64,000 nt of DNA from Acetobacter sp. 46_36 (GTDB taxonomy: Bacteria; Pseudomonadota; Alphaproteobacteria; RF32; CAG-239): positions 186,001-250,000 of the forward strand of contig MNTT01000013.1 in NCBI GenBank assembly GCA_001917135.1. Reading direction: 5' to 3'. This document shows positions 7,348-17,388 of the stretch, piece by piece (position 1 is the first letter of the stretch; every line of letters starts with the position of its first letter). The position numbers and the translations under genes were made by a program. The notes beneath the pieces were generated by a model. It searched no databases. It worked only from the letters and a program-made list of their open reading frames with translations, and was not told the origin of the DNA.

Positions 7348-9138
7348 TTACGGCTGCGCTGAAAGGGCGGCCTGCGCTTTGGCAAGGGCAGCGTCGTCCA
7401 GCACCAGCACGATGTATTCGCCGCTGATGAACAGGCTTTCCGGTGCAGGCCACGGGCGGGCGCGGTTCAAAATATATTCCCGCAGGTTCGGATTGGCGGC
7501 AACGGCCTCGCCCAGCCCGGCGTCGGCTTCCAGAAAATCTGCCTGATAATAGAAATTATATGCGTCTTTGGCGCGGCCGGCGGGATAATATGCCCAGGCC
7601 AGCAGTTCGCCGCTCGGCTGCTCGCCGGGCTTTCTGATATAATATTTACCGCGCAGGCTCTGCTCACCGATTTGCAGCAGTTTGTAATGCCCGTTGACGT
7701 TAAATTCCGGCAGCTTTTCCAGCCGGGTGATAATGCGTTCGGCGAGTTTGGTTTCCGCCTCCCAGCCGAATTTCCAGACTTTCAGCGCATAGGCGACGCG
7801 GACAAAGCCGGCGAAAATCACGACGATTGCCAGCGCGTAGCCGAGGCGTTTCAAATATGCGCCGCCGAGTTTTAAGACCGTTGTCAGCGCCAGCGCATAT
7901 ATCAGCGGCAGGCCGAAGAAATCTATCCGTGCCAGGTGGGCAGGGTTTTCCGCCGAAGGAACGGAGAGGAAAAACGCCAATTTGGATGCGAGCAGGATAA
8001 ACGGAACCAGCAGCAGCCCGCGGGCGGCGGCTTTGACGTCCGGGCTTTGGAAAATCAGCGCGAAGAGAGCCGTCAGCACCATGGCGAGATACATGAGCTT
8101 ATAAAACAGGTCGGCAAACGGCAGGGACACGGCGAACTGTTCGACCATGACCGCCAGCAGCGCCGGGATTTTGGCCGGAAGGGCGATAAGAGGCATCAGC
8201 TCGGTGTTGTAGGCCGGGCGCATAATGCCGGTGTCTTTGAGGACGACGATGATAAACGCGTAAATCATCAGCGCGGCGGTAAGGTTGGCGATACTCTGAA
8301 CAATGCGTTTAAACGCGCACTTCAGGCTGATGTCGGCAAAGACGGTTTGCAGGAAGACCTTGCCCAGCACGGCGACGCCGATAAAATTAATGACCGGCAG
8401 GTAGGTGCCGAGCGCCATAACGAGCAACAGAACAGAGGCGATGTTACAGGCGTAAACGGCGTTCAGGTTGCGGCTGCGGCAGCCCGAAAGCAGCAGCGCC
8501 GCAAGCACGATGGCCGGCAGCCAGAAAATGCCCAGCGTATTTTGGGCGAAGTAAAGCCAGCTCAGGGTATAGGGCGTGATGAGGAAAAACAGCCCGGTTA
8601 TGACAAACGCGGCGGTGCGCTGCGGCAGCTTCCAGTAAATGCCGAGCAGGACGCCGGCCAGCGCCAGGCCCGCGAATGCCCAGAGATTGTTGATGACAGG
8701 GAGAATCTTGCCGTCAAACAAAAGCTCCTGCAGCCACCAGGCGGAAAAACGCCCTTCGCTCAGGCTCTGCGCCGGGTCGACGGCAAAGCGCACCGCCGCC
8801 CAGTCGCGGTTGCCCCACATAAAGTTGACGGTATGGAACAAAAAGGCAAGGTTGATGAAACCGAAGAGCTGCCAGAAACTTTTGCGATAAAGCCGGGGAA
8901 TGGCATTGTAGCCGCGGCAGACTTCTTCCGCCCAGTCCAAATCGCAGCAGACATGGCGGATTTTTTCCCGCACCGCGGGCGTCAGCGCGGCAAAGGTTGC
9001 GGCAGCGACGGCAAACCCGGCGGTTACCGCTCCGGAGACGGAAACGGCGAAGCCGAATTTTTTGGCGATTAACAGCCCGAGGGCGGCAATCAGCCCCCCC
9101 ATGATGGCACAGATGAGATAAAACAATGACTTTTTCAT
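7348..9138 (-). CDS. GtrII-like polytopic membrane glycosyltransferase
   Basis: 596 aa with about eleven or twelve hydrophobic segments spread over residues 1-455 and a soluble C-terminal tail of about 140 residues. The pattern (LITPYTLSWLYFAQN near residue 200, long aromatic loops, charged tail) resembles the glucosyl transferase GtrII family that modifies lipopolysaccharide or polymer side chains using lipid-linked sugar. The start is supported by an ATG-AAA-AAA beginning and a hydrophobic first helix. It could equally be another GT-C-type membrane enzyme. No catalytic residue can be named with certainty. Confidence 0.55.
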   Translation of the reverse strand: MKKSLFYLICAIMGGLIAALGLLIAKKFGFAVSVSGAVTAGFAVAAATFAALTPAVREKIRHVCCDLDWAEEVCRGYNAIPRLYRKSFWQLFGFINLAFLFHTVNFMWGNRDWAAVRFAVDPAQSLSEGRFSAWWLQELLFDGKILPVINNLWAFAGLALAGVLLGIYWKLPQRTAAFVITGLFFLITPYTLSWLYFAQNTLGIFWLPAIVLAALLLSGCRSRNLNAVYACNIASVLLLVMALGTYLPVINFIGVAVLGKVFLQTVFADISLKCAFKRIVQSIANLTAALMIYAFIIVVLKDTGIMRPAYNTELMPLIALPAKIPALLAVMVEQFAVSLPFADLFYKLMYLAMVLTALFALIFQSPDVKAAARGLLLVPFILLASKLAFFLSVPSAENPAHLARIDFFGLPLIYALALTTVLKLGGAYLKRLGYALAIVVIFAGFVRVAYALKVWKFGWEAETKLAERIITRLEKLPEFNVNGHYKLLQIGEQSLRGKYYIRKPGEQPSGELLAWAYYPAGRAKDAYNFYYQADFLEADAGLGEAVAANPNLREYILNRARPWPAPESLFISGEYIVLVLDDAALAKAQAALSAQP

Positions 9139-9386
9139 AAGCTTTTCACCCGGTTTGTGGCGGTTGGCATTGGCTGGCGGCGGCGCGGTGCCGGTCTTTG
9201 GAGAACAGGTTGGGGCGCACGGGCGGCCAGAGTTGCTGCGGCTGCCGGTTTTCCGGCCTGAACTTCAAGTCCGGGCGCACGGGCGGCCGTTTATGGCGAC
9301 GGCGGTTTTCTTTTCCGGTTTTCCGCAGGGGAAAAGGCAAGAACCGCGGTTTATGAAAACATTATAAGGCGGCGGGGCGGCGTGTC
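9139..9386. other. gene-free spacer with short repeats
   Basis: No gene is supported between 9139 and 9599. It has two copies of a GGGCGCACGGGCGGCC motif (about 9213 and 9274), the fhs terminator (9387-9412) and a GC-rich stretch without codon bias. Confidence 0.5.
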
Positions 9387-9412
9387 AAAAAAAAAGCGGC
9401 AGTTATCCGCTT
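9387..9412 (-). terminator. terminator for fhs
   Basis: AAGCGG/CCGCTT stem with a 7-base loop, followed on the minus strand by nine T residues. It lies about 190 bases past the fhs stop. Confidence 0.7.
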
Positions 9413-9599
9413 GTTTATGCGGGGGTGGCAGCGCCACGGGCAACGAGGGCGGGGCAACGGGAGAGGGACGGGAGAAAAGGTGCGGGCTTTGGGGGAGTGG
9501 CAGGGCGGTGGGGCGCCGAGCGGGCTGTCTGCGGGCGGTAGTACTGCGTGCCTGAGCGATGAGAGGCGGGGCGGCGGAGGAGTGTGCCTGAGCAGACGG

Positions 9600-11687
9600 T
9601 CAGAACAGGCCGCTGATGATGCCGTTTTCGTCCACGTCAATATTTTCGGCGGCGGGATGGCGGGGCAGGCCGGGCATGGTGTTGATTTCTCCCGAGAGGG
9701 CGACGACAAAGCCGGCTCCGGCGGAGAGGCGGACTTCAGTTATCGGGAACGTATAGCCGCGCGGGGCACCGAGCAGCGTTTTGTCGTGCGAAATCGAATT
9801 TTGGGTTTTGGCGATGCAGACCGGCAGGCGGCCGTAGCCCCAGCGGGTGAACTTTGCCAAATCGCGGCGGGCGGCAGCGGTAAACGTTACCCGTCCGGCG
9901 CCGTATATGCCGCGGGCAACGGTGCGGATTTTGTCGGCAAGCGGGAGGGCATCGGGGTAGAGCAGGCGGAGCGAACCGGCGGATGAGCCCATCGGGGCAG
10001 ATGCAGGAGGAGGAGTGCCGGCGGATGAGGCCTGCGGAGCAGATGCAGGAGGAGGGGTGCCGGCGGATGAGGCCTGCGGGGCAGATGCAAGAGGTGAGGT
10101 GCCAGCGGATGAGGCCTGCGGGGCAGATGCAAGAGGAGGGGTGCCGGCGGATGAGCCCATCGGGGCAGACACAAGAGGAGGGGTGCCGGCGGATGAGCCC
10201 ATCGGGGCAGACGCAAGAGGAGGGGTGCCGGCGGATGAAGCGGGGAGAACGGGGGACGCGGGTACGGCCGACGGGGAGAGAGGTGCGGCGGCGCTGTTCA
10301 TATTCCGATTCAACTCAATCCTGTTAAGTACTGATTTAGCAAGATTTATACAGCCTTTCCCGCCTTTGCCCCAGCCTTCGGAAACGACGGTTTCCACGCC
10401 TTCGGCGCGGCACAGTTTCTGCACCAGCTTTAATTCGGCGGGGGTGTCGGATACGAAGCGGTTGACAGCCACGACCGGCTCGGCGCCGAAGCGGCGGAGG
10501 TTGGCGATGTGAGCGCGGAGATTGGCAAATCCGGCTTCAAGGGCGGGAAGGTTTTCGGCGTTCAAATCCGTTTTGGCAACGCCGCCGTGCATCTTCAGCG
10601 CGCGCACCGTGGCGACGAGGACGACGGCATCGGGATAAAGCCCCGATTTGCGGGCAAAGATGTCAAAGAACTTTTCGGCTCCGAGGTCGGCGCCGAAACC
10701 GGCTTCGGTTACGACATAATCTGCCAGCGCCAGCGCGGTGCGTGCGGCGATGACCGAACTGGTGCCGTGGGCGATGTTGGCGAACGGGCCGCCGTGGACG
10801 AAGGCGGGGGTGTGTTCCAGCGTCTGCACCAGATTGGGCAGCACGGCATCCTTGAGGATGGCCGCCATGGCACCGGCGGCGTTTAAATCGCGGGCATAAA
10901 CTGGCGTGCCGTCTGAAGTTTCGCCGATAACAATCTGATTTAAACGGCTTTTGAGGTCGGCAAGGTCTTCGGCCAGACAGAGAATCGCCATAATTTCGGA
11001 GGCGACGGAGATGTTAAAACCGTCGGTGCGGGGAATGCCGTTAGCCTTGCCGCCGAGGCCGATGCGGACTTCGCGGAGGGCGCGGTCGTTTAGGTCCACG
11101 CAGTGTTTGAAGAAGACTTTGGCAATACCCAGCCCGTTGCCGAATTTGATGTGGTTGTCTATCATGGCGGCAAGCAGGTTGTTGGCGGCGGTGATGGCGT
11201 GAATGTCGCCGGTAAAGTTGAGGTTGATTTCGTCCATCGGAACAATCTGCGAGCGCCCGCCGCCCGCAGCACCGCCTTTGATGCCGAAACAGGGGCCGAG
11301 CGAGGGTTCACGCAGCGAGAGGGCAACGCGCTTTTTCAGGCGCTCCAAGGCATCGGCCAGACCGATGGAAACGGTGGATTTGCCTTCGCCGGCCGGGGTC
11401 GGGGTCAGGGCGGTAACGAGGATGAGGGCGCCGCGCGGCGCCGGGGTACGGAGAGAATGGCTGCCGTTTGGGGCAGGGGCAGCCTGGGTTTCGGAGAGGC
11501 GTGCAGAAGCGGCGATAGGGCGGGCGGTCATGGTGCGGGAGGCGAGTTCGGCAGTCTTGGCGCGCGACAGTTTGGCCTTATATTTGCCGTAAGGCTCGAT
11601 GTCTTCAGCCGTCAGATTAAGTTTGGCGGCAATCCTGCTGATTTTAAACGGTTTTGCCTGATTGGCTATTTCTATATCGGTAAGCAT
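9600..11687 (-). CDS. fhs: formate-tetrahydrofolate ligase with repeat insertion
   Basis: 695 aa against about 555 usual. It makes 10-formyl-THF from formate, THF and ATP in C1 metabolism. The N-terminus (IEIANQAKPFKISRIAAKL) and P-loop TPTPAGEGKST (residues 95-105) are diagnostic, as are GLGGKANGIPR and HGGPFANIAHG. Two insertions explain the extra length. One Ala/Pro-rich linker (about 43-86) precedes the P-loop. The other, at about 476-572, holds six full 14-residue repeats of the type SSAGTPPLASAPMG plus flanking Ala/Pro/Ser. The reading frame stays open through both and the conserved C-terminal segment (GFVVALSGEINTMPGLP) follows. No other C1-pathway gene is adjacent. Confidence 0.93.
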   Translation of the reverse strand: MLTDIEIANQAKPFKISRIAAKLNLTAEDIEPYGKYKAKLSRAKTAELASRTMTARPIAASARLSETQAAPAPNGSHSLRTPAPRGALILVTALTPTPAGEGKSTVSIGLADALERLKKRVALSLREPSLGPCFGIKGGAAGGGRSQIVPMDEINLNFTGDIHAITAANNLLAAMIDNHIKFGNGLGIAKVFFKHCVDLNDRALREVRIGLGGKANGIPRTDGFNISVASEIMAILCLAEDLADLKSRLNQIVIGETSDGTPVYARDLNAAGAMAAILKDAVLPNLVQTLEHTPAFVHGGPFANIAHGTSSVIAARTALALADYVVTEAGFGADLGAEKFFDIFARKSGLYPDAVVLVATVRALKMHGGVAKTDLNAENLPALEAGFANLRAHIANLRRFGAEPVVAVNRFVSDTPAELKLVQKLCRAEGVETVVSEGWGKGGKGCINLAKSVLNRIELNRNMNSAAAPLSPSAVPASPVLPASSAGTPPLASAPMGSSAGTPPLVSAPMGSSAGTPPLASAPQASSAGTSPLASAPQASSAGTPPPASAPQASSAGTPPPASAPMGSSAGSLRLLYPDALPLADKIRTVARGIYGAGRVTFTAAARRDLAKFTRWGYGRLPVCIAKTQNSISHDKTLLGAPRGYTFPITEVRLSAGAGFVVALSGEINTMPGLPRHPAAENIDVDENGIISGLF
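9978..10245. repeat. 42-bp minisatellite inside fhs
   Basis: Six complete 42-bp units plus partials; 42 is a multiple of three, so frame is kept. Units alternate between versions reading APMG and APQA at their ends. Confidence 0.92.
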
Positions 11688-11802
11688 GCGAGACCTTTCA
11701 AATTTTTTGTGAGGGATAGGAACGGGGCGCCAGAGCGGGCGGATATCAGAGCATCCGGGCGGCAGAATGGCAGGGGCGGCGGCGCGGGAATGCGGACTAA
11801 GC

Positions 11803-12534
11803 CTATTCGTCGCGGACGATGGCCGTTGGTTCTATGGGTTCGGAGCCTTTCAGCGCCTCAAGGCTGGCCGCGATGCCGCCTGACGTTTCTTCAGCCGCAG
11901 CAGTCGGGGCGGCGGCCGGGGCGGAAGCAGCAGGGGCAGGGAAAGCTGCGGGAGCGGGAACGGCAAGCGGTTCCTTTAATTCCGGAGCAGGGCCGGGAAC
12001 GGCTTCGTCCACGGCGGCGGAAATGGCCGCATGTCCGGCGGCGGCGGTTTCCTGCCGGAATTTTTGCAGATATTCCTCAAACCGGGCGCCGTCTTCCGGT
12101 TCCCACCCCATAATGTAATGATTTCCCATGCAGATTAAAGGCAGGCGGAGATCGCTGTTGGGGATATTAAATTTTTTAACGCACTGTTTGTAGAGTTCAA
12201 GATTGTGGTGAAACTTCATATCCGTAATCGGAATGTTAAGGTCGCGATGGTTGGCATCAAGATAGACAAAGGCGTCTTTGCAGGCGATGCACATGGCATG
12301 GGCGAAGAAGTAGATTTTGTCGTCAAGGAGATTTTGTTCCGGGGCAGGGGCAGTCATGCCGCGCGGGTTTTGCGCCGCGGAAGAACCGGCCGAGAAAGCG
12401 GCAGGCGGCACGGCAGGAGCGTCCGGGGCGGAGGCAATCGGCAGCGTGCCGGCAGCGTGTGCGGGGGACGGAGTTGCAGCCGGGGAAAGAACCGCGGCAG
12501 ACAATAAGGCGAGAGTCAGAGCAAAATTTTTCAT
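11803..12534 (-). CDS. secreted thioredoxin-fold protein with CxxC
   Basis: 243 aa. Residues 1-28 are a signal peptide (MKNFALTLALLSAAVL, ending near AHA). A Pro/Ala linker follows, then a compact thioredoxin/glutaredoxin-like domain (about 68-160) with the redox motif CIAC and, about 53 residues later, LPLICMGNHYIMGW, where the Pro fits the cis-Pro position. The C-terminus (170-243) is Ala/Pro-rich low complexity. It probably acts on thiols in the periplasm. The start at 12534 has a perfect AAAGGAGG site; the longer open frame upstream does not. Partner and direction (oxidant or reductant) are unknown. Confidence 0.7.
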   Translation of the reverse strand: MKNFALTLALLSAAVLSPAATPSPAHAAGTLPIASAPDAPAVPPAAFSAGSSAAQNPRGMTAPAPEQNLLDDKIYFFAHAMCIACKDAFVYLDANHRDLNIPITDMKFHHNLELYKQCVKKFNIPNSDLRLPLICMGNHYIMGWEPEDGARFEEYLQKFRQETAAAGHAAISAAVDEAVPGPAPELKEPLAVPAPAAFPAPAASAPAAAPTAAAEETSGGIAASLEALKGSEPIEPTAIVRDE

Positions 12535-12921
12535 AACGATACCTCCTTTGATGTTTGAACAGAGTATAAGCAGGCAAAAACAAAAGGTCAAGCTTAAAGG
12601 GGAAATTGTTGCGACCGGGGCGGGAGGAAAAGCTCCGGCGAGGGTATGAGAAGAACTTTCGGGTGCGGGCATGAGAGGAACTTTTCGGCGAGGGTATGAG
12701 GGCTGCGGCAGGCAAAGTCTGGGGAACGGATTTTTCATCTGGTGTTTCTGGCTAAAAAAGGAGAGTGGTTCGTACCGTGTTTGCCCTGTGCTGTTATGCG
12801 GAAAATGCGGCGGGAGAGGTTCGCGCTACGGGAATAAATGAACGCCGCAGCGGCAGCGCAAAGGGGGCGCATAGGCGCGGAAGCAATCGGCAGCGCAAAG
12901 GGGGCGGGCGCAAAAAGGCAT
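12535..12921. other. spacer with degenerate repeats
   Basis: No gene is supported. It holds three copies of a GGCGAGGGTATGAG-type motif (about 12630-12700) and a GCAATCGGCAGCGCAAAGGGGGCG duplication core (about 12850-12905, read in 18-base pieces). Confidence 0.5.
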
Positions 12922-12956
12922 AAAAAAACAGGAGCGCCCGGGCGGGGCATTCCTGT
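12922..12956 (-). terminator. terminator for the small membrane protein gene
   Basis: An ACAGGA/TCCTGT outer stem with a GCCC/GGGC inner helix, followed on the minus strand by seven T residues, 34 bases past the stop of the gene at 12990. Confidence 0.75.
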
Positions 12957-12989
12957 GTGATTTTCCGGCGGGGAAGTTTCCGGTTGCGG

Positions 12990-13208
12990 TTATTTTCCGG
13001 CGGAAGTTTTGGCTTCCCTGATGATGTCATCGGCCATTTTGGCAAGATAACACATAACGGCAAGTGCCAGCGGCAGGGTTGTTAAATGGGTTTGAACAGT
13101 TTCCCAAACCGGATTTTCGGCGATGCTGATAATTGCGATAATGACGTATGCCGTGAAGAGCAAGCTTATCAGCGCTATGGCCAAAAGAAAAAGATGATTT
13201 GTTTTCAT
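12990..13208 (-). CDS. small two-helix membrane protein, 72 aa
   Basis: Unrecognised. Residues 5-28 and about 42-60 are hydrophobic segments, with a short charged tail (DDIIREAKTSAGK). Neither this start nor one 36 bases upstream (84 aa) has a clear ribosome site; the shorter form begins with the more typical MKTN before the first helix. Expression is supported by a near-consensus promoter (13288-13316) and a strong terminator on the same strand. Function unknown. Confidence 0.55.
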   Translation of the reverse strand: MKTNHLFLLAIALISLLFTAYVIIAIISIAENPVWETVQTHLTTLPLALAVMCYLAKMADDIIREAKTSAGK

Positions 13209-13287
13209 GGTTTTTTTGTTTATGAAACAGTGCCGCAAGGACATTGTTTCGGGTTAATAATAGAGATATTTTTATTTTAGTGAGTTG

Positions 13288-13316
13288 ATTATACCATATT
13301 TTTTACGGTCTGACAA
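13288..13316 (-). promoter_or_regulatory. near-consensus promoter, minus strand
   Basis: Read on the minus strand: TTGTCA (13311-13316), 17-base spacer, TATAAT (13288-13293). Transcription would start near 13282, about 75 bases before the small membrane protein gene. Confidence 0.75.
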
Positions 13317-13384
13317 GAATAAAATTTCCCCTATGTTCAATGTGTTGCGCACACTCGGGGAATAAGGGCAGGGAGAGCGGCGGC

Positions 13385-13476
13385 AGGGCAGCCGGGAGGG
13401 CGGCAGTCGAGGACGTACCGGCGGGGCGGCCGGGAGGCGGCAGTCGAGGACGTACCGGCGGGGCAGCCGGGCAGGG
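13385..13476. repeat. 37-bp tandem repeat, about 2.4 copies
   Basis: CAGTCGAGGACGTACCGGCG recurs at 13404 and 13441, flanked by GGCGGCCGGGAGG. Confidence 0.85.
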
Positions 13477-13562
13477 GCGCGGGGCATGCGACGGCGAAGG
13501 GGGAATAAATTTTGATTCATTTTCAGGCGGGTAGGGAACGGGGGCAAAAAAGTTTCCGGTTG

Positions 13563-13578
13563 TTAAGATTATGCTAAC
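13563..13578 (+). promoter_or_regulatory. CtrA-like box upstream of ccrM
   Basis: TTAA, seven bases, CTAAC: one mismatch to the CtrA consensus TTAA-N7-TTAAC, 50 bases before the ccrM start. In Caulobacter CtrA activates ccrM, so the position fits. A GATTC (GANTC) site lies at 13514-13518. Confidence 0.45.
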
Positions 13579-13614
13579 CAAATCGGGTCTAAGGTATCGG
13601 CAATACCACTTTAG

Positions 13615-14730
<1,116 letters not shown>

Positions 14731-14847
14731 GCGGCGTGCCCGGGATGTCAGGAGTGGAGCGCGGAATATCGGAATTTGCGCGCGGGACGGTTTGAAAGGC
14801 GGCAGACAGGATGAGCGGCGTGCCGGGCTGGCGATAATGGAGAACAA

Positions 14848-16143
14848 ATGAAAACAATAAACGGACTACCGGAAAAGAATAAAAATAAAAAAACGACGGG
14901 ACGTTTTGGCGGCGTGCGGGAGAACGAAACCGACCGGGCAGGCGGAAACGGCGCGGCGAGGGAAAACGAAAGCGGTCGGGGTGCGGAGTATGTTAATGCG
15001 CAGGGAAAGTACGACCGGACGCGCGGAGAAATCCGCAAGGGCGACCGCAATCCGGGGCTGGCGCAGAACAACTACGCCGCGATTGACCTCGGCACCAACT
15101 CGTGCCGGCTGGTGGTGGCGACGCCGACGACGACTTCGTTCCGCGTAGTGGAAACTTTTTCCAAAGTGGTGCGCCTCGGCGAGGGGATTATTCAGGACAA
15201 CGAGCTGTCGCCCAAGGCAATGCGCCGCACGATTCAGGCGCTGAAAATCTGCCGCGGGGTTATTGACGAATATATGCCGATTGCGGCGTCGCGCTTTGTA
15301 GCGACGGCGGCGTGCCGGAGGGCGAAGAATGTGGCGCAGTTTGCGGAAATGGCCAAGCGCGAGGCGGGGATTGAGCTTGAAGTCATCTCTTCAAAGGAAG
15401 AGGCGCGGCTGTCGGTGGTCGGGTGCCTGCCGCTTCTGAACCGCAACATCAAGCGCGTGCTGGTGTTTGACATCGGCGGCGGGTCGACGCAGATTTCGCT
15501 GGCGCGGGTTACGGACAACGGCAAAACGTTTATCGAAGGCTTTGTGTCGCTGCCCTACGGCGTGGTTACGATTTCGGAGGCCTTTGCCGGGCATGAGATG
15601 AGCACGCTTGAGTATTCCACGGTGGTGGAGCGTACGCAGGCGATTTTGCAGGAATTTGAAGACAAGCACCATATCCGCGAGGCGATTGCCAATCAGGAAA
15701 TTCAGGTTATCGGCACGTCGGGGACGGTTACGGTCATCGGGGCGGTGCACCTGAAACTGCCGCGTTACAACCGTTCGGCGGTGGACGGGATTGCGATTTC
15801 GGCGCCGGATATTGACTTTACCATCAACAAAATCAAAACCATGGGGCCGGAGGGGCGCTGCAAACACCCGTGCATCGGGCAGTCCAAATCCGACCTGACG
15901 ATTGCGGGGTGTGCGATTATTGAGGCACTGACGACGTTCTGGCCGATTTCGGAAATTACGGTTGCCGACCGCGGCATTCGCGAGGGAATTTTGCTGGATA
16001 TGATGCATGCACGGCGCGTCAACGCCGCAGGCCACGGCAAAAAGAAACGGCGCAGCGGCAGGTTTCCGTTTGACCGGCGGGGCAGCGGCGGGCAGAGCGA
16101 CCGGAGAAACGGCGGAAATGTGCAGTATAAGCATAAAAGATAG
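14848..16143 (+). CDS. Ppx/GppA family phosphatase (first copy)
   Basis: 431 aa. It belongs to the actin-like ASKHA family of exopolyphosphatases and pppGpp phosphohydrolases. The first phosphate-binding loop AAIDLGTNSCRLVV is near residues 77-90, the second loop VFDIGGGSTQISL near 205-217, and a GTSGTVT segment near 289. The N-terminal ~70 residues are charged and low in complexity and probably not part of the fold; a later start is possible. The C-terminus is Arg/Gly-rich and basic, which may bind RNA or ribosomes. It sits 12 bases before a second copy, in one operon with rlmE. Substrate (polyphosphate or pppGpp) cannot be told. Confidence 0.85.
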   Translation: MKTINGLPEKNKNKKTTGRFGGVRENETDRAGGNGAARENESGRGAEYVNAQGKYDRTRGEIRKGDRNPGLAQNNYAAIDLGTNSCRLVVATPTTTSFRVVETFSKVVRLGEGIIQDNELSPKAMRRTIQALKICRGVIDEYMPIAASRFVATAACRRAKNVAQFAEMAKREAGIELEVISSKEEARLSVVGCLPLLNRNIKRVLVFDIGGGSTQISLARVTDNGKTFIEGFVSLPYGVVTISEAFAGHEMSTLEYSTVVERTQAILQEFEDKHHIREAIANQEIQVIGTSGTVTVIGAVHLKLPRYNRSAVDGIAISAPDIDFTINKIKTMGPEGRCKHPCIGQSKSDLTIAGCAIIEALTTFWPISEITVADRGIREGILLDMMHARRVNAAGHGKKKRRSGRFPFDRRGSGGQSDRRNGGNVQYKHKR

Positions 16144-16155
16144 AGGAATGGGACG

Positions 16156-17388
16156 ATGAGAACGGAGAAAAACGAGGTGATGGAAAGAAACGAAACGGTA
16201 CAGATGATGCGAAATGGCACGATGGAACGGGAGATGAGCGAAAACATGGCGGATTATGACGGGCGGCCGTGCGTGGCGGCGATGGACCTCGGCACCAATT
16301 CCAACCGGCTGCTGATTGCGGATACGGCGGGGAATGCCGTGTACCGCGACGTCAAGCATGTGGCGCTCGGCGAGGGGCTGGCGGAAAGCGGCAAATTCTG
16401 CCGGCGGGCGACGGAACGCGCCATCTGTTCGTTTATGGATTTTGCGGAGATGCTAAAGCTTTATAACGTCCGGCGCTATCGGGCGATTGCAACGGCGGCG
16501 TGCCGGATGAGCGCCAATACCGCGGCGTTTTGCGCCGAGGTGAAACGGACGTCCGGCGTGGATATTGAAGTTATCAGCGAATATGAAGAAGCGCGGCTGA
16601 CGCTTCTGGGGGCGCGGCTGAACGCGCAGACGGGGAAAAAGTACCTGCTGGTGTATGACCTCGGCGGCGGCTCGACGGAAGTAACGCTGGCGACAAACGC
16701 CGCAACGCCGGAGATTTTGGCGACGGTATCGGTGCCGCTCGGGGCGCGCAACGCAACCGAGATGTTCGGGCTGGCGAATTACAACGAAGCCGGGGCAAAG
16801 GCGCTGGAAGAGGCGGTGCTTAAATATCTGGAACCGTTTTTTGCACAGACGGCGGGCATTGACTATCACGGGCAGGCGGCGCTGGTGGCGACGTCGTCAA
16901 CGCCGCTCAGGCTGGTGTCGCTGATTAAAAAGATGCCGAAGTATGACAAATTTGCGTCCGACGGCGTTACGGTGGCGACGGCGGATTTGGACAGGGTTAT
17001 CGGCGAAATTCTGCCGCTGTCGTATGCCAAACGCGCGGAATCGGTTTATATCGGGCCGCAGCGGGCGAAGATTTTTGTGGCGGCGCTGGTGATTTTCCGC
17101 ACGATATTCCGCGCGCTGGGCGAGGCGGAGCTGACGGCGTCGCTGAAAAGCGCGCAGGAGGCGATTGTGGCCGAACTGGCGGCGGAAGAGGATACAGGAG
17201 ATGCAGCCGGGGCGCTGTTGCCGGCGGCGGAAGAGCGGGGCGGCCTGGGTGAACCGGCCGAGCTGTCAGTGAGTGAGCCGGAGGAAGACACAGCCGGGGC
17301 GTTGTTGCCGGCAGCGGAAGAATGTGCGGAGAACCGGGTGAAAACCGGGGTTGAAACGAAAACGGAGGCCGGGCTATGGCAAAACTGA
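16156..17388 (+). CDS. Ppx/GppA family phosphatase (second copy)
   Basis: 410 aa. Same fold as its neighbour: loop 1 AAMDLGTNSNRLLI near residues 37-50, loop 2 VYDLGGGSTEVTL near 169-181, and ATSSTPLRL near 249, where the first copy has GTSGTVT. That Gly-to-Ser/Pro change in the adenosine-loop region may mean different substrate handling. The last ~60 residues are a Glu/Ala-rich tail containing two copies of AGALLPAAEE, a short internal repeat. Its stop overlaps the rlmE start by 13 bases, so the genes are translationally coupled. Confidence 0.83.
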   Translation: MRTEKNEVMERNETVQMMRNGTMEREMSENMADYDGRPCVAAMDLGTNSNRLLIADTAGNAVYRDVKHVALGEGLAESGKFCRRATERAICSFMDFAEMLKLYNVRRYRAIATAACRMSANTAAFCAEVKRTSGVDIEVISEYEEARLTLLGARLNAQTGKKYLLVYDLGGGSTEVTLATNAATPEILATVSVPLGARNATEMFGLANYNEAGAKALEEAVLKYLEPFFAQTAGIDYHGQAALVATSSTPLRLVSLIKKMPKYDKFASDGVTVATADLDRVIGEILPLSYAKRAESVYIGPQRAKIFVAALVIFRTIFRALGEAELTASLKSAQEAIVAELAAEEDTGDAAGALLPAAEERGGLGEPAELSVSEPEEDTAGALLPAAEECAENRVKTGVETKTEAGLWQN

